64,000 bases of DNA from Poa pratensis (lineage: Eukaryota > Streptophyta > Magnoliopsida > Poales > Poaceae): positions 70,425,341 to 70,489,340 of the forward strand of contig CAMZMU010000040.1 of assembly GCA_947311845.1 (NCBI GenBank), given 5' to 3'. The translations under genes and the position numbers were made by a program. Within the stretch, counting starts at the first letter, position 1. The number at the start of each line of letters is the position of its first letter. Under the pieces are notes generated by a model that was not told where the DNA came from, did no database searches, and was given only the letters and a program-made list of their open reading frames with translations. This document shows positions 59,444 to 64,000 of the stretch, in pieces.

Positions 59444-59834
59444 ATTTTTGGCTCCCGGACACTAGTGCTCCTGCCACTTTTTTTTTCAAAAATTATATTT
59501 ACGAGTTTCAAAAAAATCTGAAAACAAATCCGAATGTACCCAACAGTGTATCTCACAAAAGTGGAAAAAATAAATTTCAAAATAATTTGTATTCCGACCT
59601 ACGCAAAAATGACAAAAGTATAGATTTGTGTATGCATAGTTTCAAATCTCTAAACTTTAACAGATTTTGCCATTTTTATGTAGCCCATAATATAAAGTAT
59701 TTAAAATTGATATTTTACACATTTGTGGGACACCATTATCTACATCCAGTCTTTCTTCCATAATTTTTTGAAACTCTGAAATAAGATTTTCGATTTTTTT
59801 AAAGTGGCAGCAGCACTAGTGCCCAGGAGTAAAA
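59444..59834. mobile_element. Foldback MITE-like element
   Basis: The left end TTTTGGCTCCCGGACACTAG (then TGCTCCTGCCACTTTTT) is an imperfect inverted copy of the right end (AAAGTGGCAGCAGCACTAGT, then GCCCAGGAGTAAAA). The similarity continues inward (GAGTTTCAAAAAA against TTTTTTGAAACTC). The element is about 390 bp, AT-rich and non-coding. I could not fix a target duplication, so the family is open. Confidence 0.6.
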
Positions 59835-61012
59835 GACACTTTCAGTCATAGGACCCACTTCTCTCAATAGAACATGTAGTCCTAGGTCGTCATGCTCAAA
59901 CACGGCGGTAGAAATTCAACCACCAGAGTGCATCTTTCTCTCCGACCTCTAGCTTTTATCTCGAGGCTCTTTTATGGTTTTAGAACGCGTACGAATTTAC
60001 TCCCAAAATCCAGTGTTCTTGATATTTAAGAAAATGAAAATGGTATTTTGAGTTTAAAAAAATCCAAAGTAATTTCCATATACATACACATGTTATCTTT
60101 CATATTTGTATTGGTTTGCTAGATAATACATTGTATTGTAGGCTACAGAAAAATTACAATCATGGTTGTGCAAAAGGTAAAAAAGAATTCATTTAACTTG
60201 CTACAATTTATCTATTTTGTGTAAGTCACGTATAAAATATATTTCATCGTAAATTTGGTCGTGCATAGTAGACAAGTATACATACTTGCGTGTGTTTTTC
60301 CATAATTTTTCAAGGCGCATTTTTTTTCTTTAAAAACGAGATCAGAACCCGGGAGACAAAGTGACTTTTATAACGGCTTGTTTATTGTCCGCTGCGATAA
60401 TACATTTTTACGCGGATATATAATCGGTTCTTGGCTCCTGCTGTAGAGTCTACTACTAGTAGCGACCCTTGTGCAAATACATTTTACCATGGCTAACCTC
60501 CCTGCTGTGCAAATTCACATTTTCCACTAGCATTATCACTGTTTCGACGGAGGTCATGTTTAGAGTATGCATGCCGGCGGATAGTCTGCTGGATTAGTCC
60601 ATGCCAAAGTCCACACGTACAACACGATCTGTGATTTTTCCAAAATCACATTAGTCCAGCGGGACGAATCCTGGATGTCTATCGGGTGTCGGCCTGCATC
60701 CCCAGTTTAGAGTGGTGGCCACTGGCAGGATATTTTCCGCGGGACAAAGCATTGAATTTCCAAACGGTAAGGACATCAGATGAGATCTTGAGCACCACCG
60801 ACCACGAGCTAGCTGAGATGATCCAGCATGAGCTGCTACAGATACACGTTCAAATAAATCGAAGATAATTTCACTGAACAAAATTTGATATAAAAGAGCT
60901 CTTGCAAACTGTACTCTCACTGAGAGTGGCTGTGCCACAGGTGCAACAATGATCATGACACCTCTACACTCTAGCCCAACGCAAAAGTTTACGGAAGACG
61001 TGCAAACTAGTA
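59835..61012. other. Intergenic DNA
   Basis: AT-rich sequence without a recognisable gene or repeat. Confidence 0.4.
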
Positions 61013-61135
61013 CTCCCTCCGATCCATATTAGTGGGCATATCTTTGTCTAAATTCATATGTATCTAGTTAAATATTTAGACTAGATACATGTGTATCTAG
61101 ACAAAGTTGTGCCCACTAATATGGATCGGAGGTAG
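61013..61135. mobile_element. Stowaway MITE
   Basis: A 123-bp foldback with ends CTCCCTCCGATCCATATTAG and CTAATATGGATCGGAGGTAG is flanked by TA (61011-61012, 61136-61137). The terminal repeats continue inward as TGGGCATATCTTTGTCTA against TAGACAAAGTTGTGCCCA. Confidence 0.92.
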
Positions 61136-61137
61136 TA

Positions 61138-61905
61138 TTTTATAGTGGAAAACTGGAAAGAACAAACTATATATAAAGTAAAAAAAAATGATGGAAAGTA
61201 TTAGAGAGAGAGACGCTCCACCTGGAGTTTCGGCTTTCAGTCGTGCCGCTTCGTGGGCCCGGCCGGCTCTTTGAAAGATTATTCGGCCCGCTGTGCATGA
61301 TAGGAGGATATGCCCCATGATGCTATCACTGACTGACAGCTGCTAGTACAGTAGTAGTTCTAAATAAAAAAAACTGCTAGTACAGTAGTAAATAGTAATG
61401 GTACTACTAGTAGATGACAGCAGAATTAAGCACCATCTAGTACTGAAAAATTTCACCTAATTTCCGCAGGATTATGGGACTTATCCCTTCGATCACTCCA
61501 AGGATTGTCTCATCCATGAAGTTAAGGTTTCTTGATCTGTTCTTGACGTTACAAAGAGACATGAGCAACAACCAGTCGACCACCCTTGCATGGGAACAAA
61601 AAGATGGAGCCAACAAACATGGGAGATGTTTTCTTCGACCCCCTGGTGTGCAACAGCTGAGAAAGCGACTGCATGTCGAGACATATGATATATTCGGTTG
61701 TGTCACTGTCCGTAACCACGGTGTTCTCATTAGAAAAACTTGAGAGTAATCATGGTTATGTACTTATGTTAGTCTTGAGCTCAGACGCAACCGATTTGTA
61801 AGCTGCGCAAGAAAGAATGAAACATGATGGTTTTCAGTCTCTGATAGACCACACCTGCATGGCTCTAGGGAGTCAACTCTGCCGGCATGTCAATCTTTTC
61901 CTATC
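61138..61905. other. Intergenic DNA
   Basis: A TAGTACAGTAGTA-type motif recurs around 61340-61400. Open frames at 61437-61743 on both strands overlap one another and show no known domain, so no gene is called. Confidence 0.4.
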
Positions 61906-61920
61906 CAACCTCATCATACC

Positions 61921-62793
61921 TTTTTTTTTTTGAGGAAAAGGATCTGATTCATAAACAGGAAACTGAGTGCAAATTACAACAAGGTCCACGAAAGAAAGAA
62001 AAACACAAAAGAACCCTGTAATTAGCACAAAGCACCCTGGACTTCCCGGAAAGATCACAATCAGATCCACCACCACTCTCCCGAGAAACCTAGACGCCGC
62101 CGACGCCGCCGTACCACCAACCGCCGGCGAAGAGGAGCCACCACAAGTCGTAGACGGCCGCAAGGGTCATCCGCCGCCGAGCGACGGAATAAGATGTCGC
62201 TGAACGGACACGACCACAGCTTCCTCCCCCCAACTCCACCCTTCTTCCAGCCGACGCGACGCCGTCCAGGCCCACCAGCCGCACCGCCCAAGCTCCGGCA
62301 GAAGCTGCTCCCCTCGCCACCGAGGCCGGCCAGAGCAAAGACGCCGAAGAAGAAGACCACCACCTGCATAACCACCAAAAACGGATCACAGAACACCGCC
62401 GCCTCCTCCCCTCGCTGCCACAGCCGGCCAGAGAAGCACAAGCGGGGAGCTGCGCCCGACGGAAACCTCCACAACCTCCCCAACCACAAGGCCGGAACGG
62501 GGAAGGGAGGGGGAGGACCACGCCCAGAAACGCCGACAGCACCGCCACCGTCCTCGACGCCGCCAGCAGGGCACTCACACCTAATCTATACCTAACTAGC
62601 CGGAGACGCAGGACCGGGGTTCCCCCACTCTCCCGCCGCCGAGGCGGCCGGCGGAGAGGGAGGAACCACCGGCCTGGCCGGCGACGCGGAGGGGAACGCG
62701 AGCTCGCCTCCTTATCGCCTGCTACAGAAGCGAGCGAGAGGATAAGAGAGCCTTGTCAGATTTTCTTGGGATGAGTTAAAACTGTAGAGACTG
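61921..62793 (-). mobile_element. Non-autonomous poly(A) GC-rich retroelement (sibling of the one at 26091)
   Basis: The T run at 61921-61931 is the poly(A) tail on the minus strand. The direct repeat CAACCTCATCATACC occurs at 61906-61920 and 62794-62808. Read 5' to 3' on the minus strand, the head (GCCTCGGCGGCGGGAGAGTG, then CCTGCGTCTCCGGC) aligns with the head of the element at 26091-26996, and both 3' parts contain a TAATT...CAGGGTTCTTT block. Open frames of up to 162 codons lack any transposition domain. The element was mobilised by a LINE-type machinery. Confidence 0.85.
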
Positions 62794-62808
62794 CAACCTC
62801 ATCATACC

Positions 62809-63505
62809 TTTGATAGAATCACTCACCACGAAATGCAATTCTGTTTCCACGTTGCTCTCTTTCTTCACCACAAAGGCTTTGTCGTACTTCCCCAATCGCC
62901 ATGCATAACTGTCACCTTTGCTAGAGGAACAAGTCCATCGTTCTCAGGTTCCAGTTCATTTACAATGTTGGAGATAGGATACAGTCATACTCCCCCTTCC
63001 CCAGCTAGGTGACAGTTATGCGTCTTATAATATGGGACAGAGGGAGTAGTTTGCAAACCATGAACCAAAGCTTTATATCGTGAAACAAATGTTAGTAACC
63101 TAAAGCCGTAGGGACCGAGCTAACATTGCCATTCCAGCACGTTTGAATCTGGACTGGGTGTAGAACTAAAGATGTCAATGTTATTTTTGACAAAACACTC
63201 AAATGACAATGATCGTTCGCAGACACACAATAAATGTCAGAGGAGTACCGGAACACACTGTAGCTTCAGGATATCTTGCGAAGCACAGATGTCGCTCACG
63301 AAGGACAGATGAAAATTACAGAGCATAAAAGCTAGCGAAATTTCATAAGCAAAATGAGAAAAGCCTACCTACATGCTAGTTATAATAAAAACTTAACAGA
63401 TTCTGTGTGCCATCCACATCAAACATATCAACAGTTCACAATAAAACAAACAGACTGCTACTATGAAGCATTGTGATGCAGAGAAATAAATAACTCAGGA
63501 AAAAT
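62809..63505. other. Intergenic DNA with Stowaway remnant, downstream of otubain
   Basis: 62990-63046 is a 57-bp sequence with CTCCCCCTTCC and GGGACAGAGGGAG ends between TA dinucleotides (62988-62989, 63047-63048), probably a Stowaway MITE that lost its centre. No gene is seen. Confidence 0.45.
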
Positions 63506-63785
63506 GACCACGATTAGTCACGATGTCCACATGATATTCTCAAGTGTCAAAACACAATGTTGGATCGTTGTACCGGAGTACACTTGCAGCAATGACAACA
63601 ACAAATTTGAGATAAGAGGGCAGTGACAAGTAAAACATGTTCCGACTGCGTCCCAAGAACACACAAGATCCCTCTTGTAAGGCTGCCTTTGGCAGCATGC
63701 AGGAGCAACACAACTACACAGTTCTAGACAGCGCTTTCTCAACCCGAATTCATGAGAAAAACCAACCCTGTTCATCAGATAGAGA
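63506..63785 (-). other. Probable 3' UTR of the otubain gene
   Basis: AT-balanced DNA directly after the stop codon on the minus strand. I cannot locate the poly(A) site. The frame at 63518-63913 across it is not in the coding phase. Confidence 0.45.
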
Positions 63786-64000
63786 TCATTTGGGGTAGAG
63801 GATATCGTAGTGACCAGGCCGGTAAAGAAGAGTAATGTAAGGCTTCTCAGCAGCAGGAGTTGATGCCATTGCATCATCACCCTCGGAAGTATTGGCGGCA
63901 GGGATGAAATCATGGTGGTTCACACTTAGATTGGCAGGATCACAAGAGCTACGGTCTAGGTACATCACGCGGATTGGCACCCCTAATGCATCTGACAGGG
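63786..64000 (-). CDS. OTUB1: Otubain-type deubiquitinase, last coding exon (5' part outside window)
   Basis: The visible 70 codons end in TGA and read LSDALGVPIRVMYLDRSSCD, then a variable loop, then KPYITLLYRPGHYDILYPK. The motif TLLYRPGHYDILYP with its His is the C-terminal catalytic block of otubains (OTUB1 class), cysteine proteases that cut ubiquitin chains; the catalytic Cys and Asp lie upstream, outside the window. In rice the corresponding protein is WTG1/OsOTUB1, which affects grain shape and panicle branching. The exon runs off the right edge, so the first visible codon is incomplete and the true start is not here. Confidence 0.9.
   Translation of the reverse strand, partial: LSDALGVPIRVMYLDRSSCDPANLSVNHHDFIPAANTSEGDDAMASTPAAEKPYITLLYRPGHYDILYPK

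Noticed and set aside
1..64000. CRISPR array, operons or bacterial-type genes
   Set aside because: No regularly spaced short repeats were seen, and the genes have spliceosomal introns; this is a plant nuclear sequence.

Overview
The window is nuclear DNA from a grass, most probably a Triticeae species (wheat, Aegilops or barley group). This rests on GC-rich gene starts, introns with GT/AG borders, a nuclear tRNA gene, TA-flanked Stowaway MITEs, and a dense load of small non-autonomous transposons. It is a gene island with two complete protein genes, the 3' end of a third, a microRNA cluster and one tRNA. No long autonomous retrotransposon is intact here.

Layout. 1-6.4 kb holds PIF/Harbinger-type DNA and a solo LTR carrying a 5S-rRNA-like segment (Cassandra type). 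6.4-17.6 kb is a same-strand cluster of miR169 loci: four foldable hairpins (mature starts at 9248, 12064, 15179, 17440) and one broken copy that keeps its TATA box and 5' arm but has lost its 3' arm (7987). The first three lie in a tandemly duplicated unit of about 2.7 kb, later marked by a LINE insertion, a Stowaway MITE and a small poly(A) retroelement. 19.0-21.0 kb has a tandem array of a very small LTR retrotransposon (TRIM/SMART), a poly(A)-tailed retroelement and tRNA-Val(AAC). 21-30.9 kb is transposon territory: a MITE with a perfect 29-bp TIR, a Harbinger element with a transposase-like N-terminal ORF, a poly(A) GC-rich retroelement, and a 2.7-kb non-autonomous copia element on the minus strand. 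30.9-37.1 kb looks like two Helitrons side by side, the second with a 2-kb G-poor AT-rich tail.

Protein genes are all on the minus strand: a bHLH transcription factor (7 coding exons, 292 aa, 38725-40215), an ACAP-type ARF-GAP with BAR, PH, ArfGAP and ankyrin regions (19 coding exons, 830 aa, 45770-55828), and the last coding exon of an otubain (63786-64000 and beyond). Two sibling Mutator-type MITEs with exact 9-10-bp target duplications lie between the first two genes. The ARF-GAP introns carry a Stowaway MITE and an old relative of the 19-kb TRIM. A 5'-truncated LINE with a 20-bp target duplication sits about 0.5 kb upstream of the ARF-GAP start.

The genes do not form a functional unit. 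miR169 is known to target NF-YA transcripts, bHLH proteins regulate transcription, ARF-GAPs act in vesicle traffic, and otubains remove ubiquitin. What is notable is their linkage: MIR169 clusters next to a bHLH gene are known from other flowering plants, so this looks like the Triticeae version of an old syntenic block (inferred to match rice chromosome 8 and sorghum chromosome 7). All exon borders, repeat limits and target duplications were read by eye.
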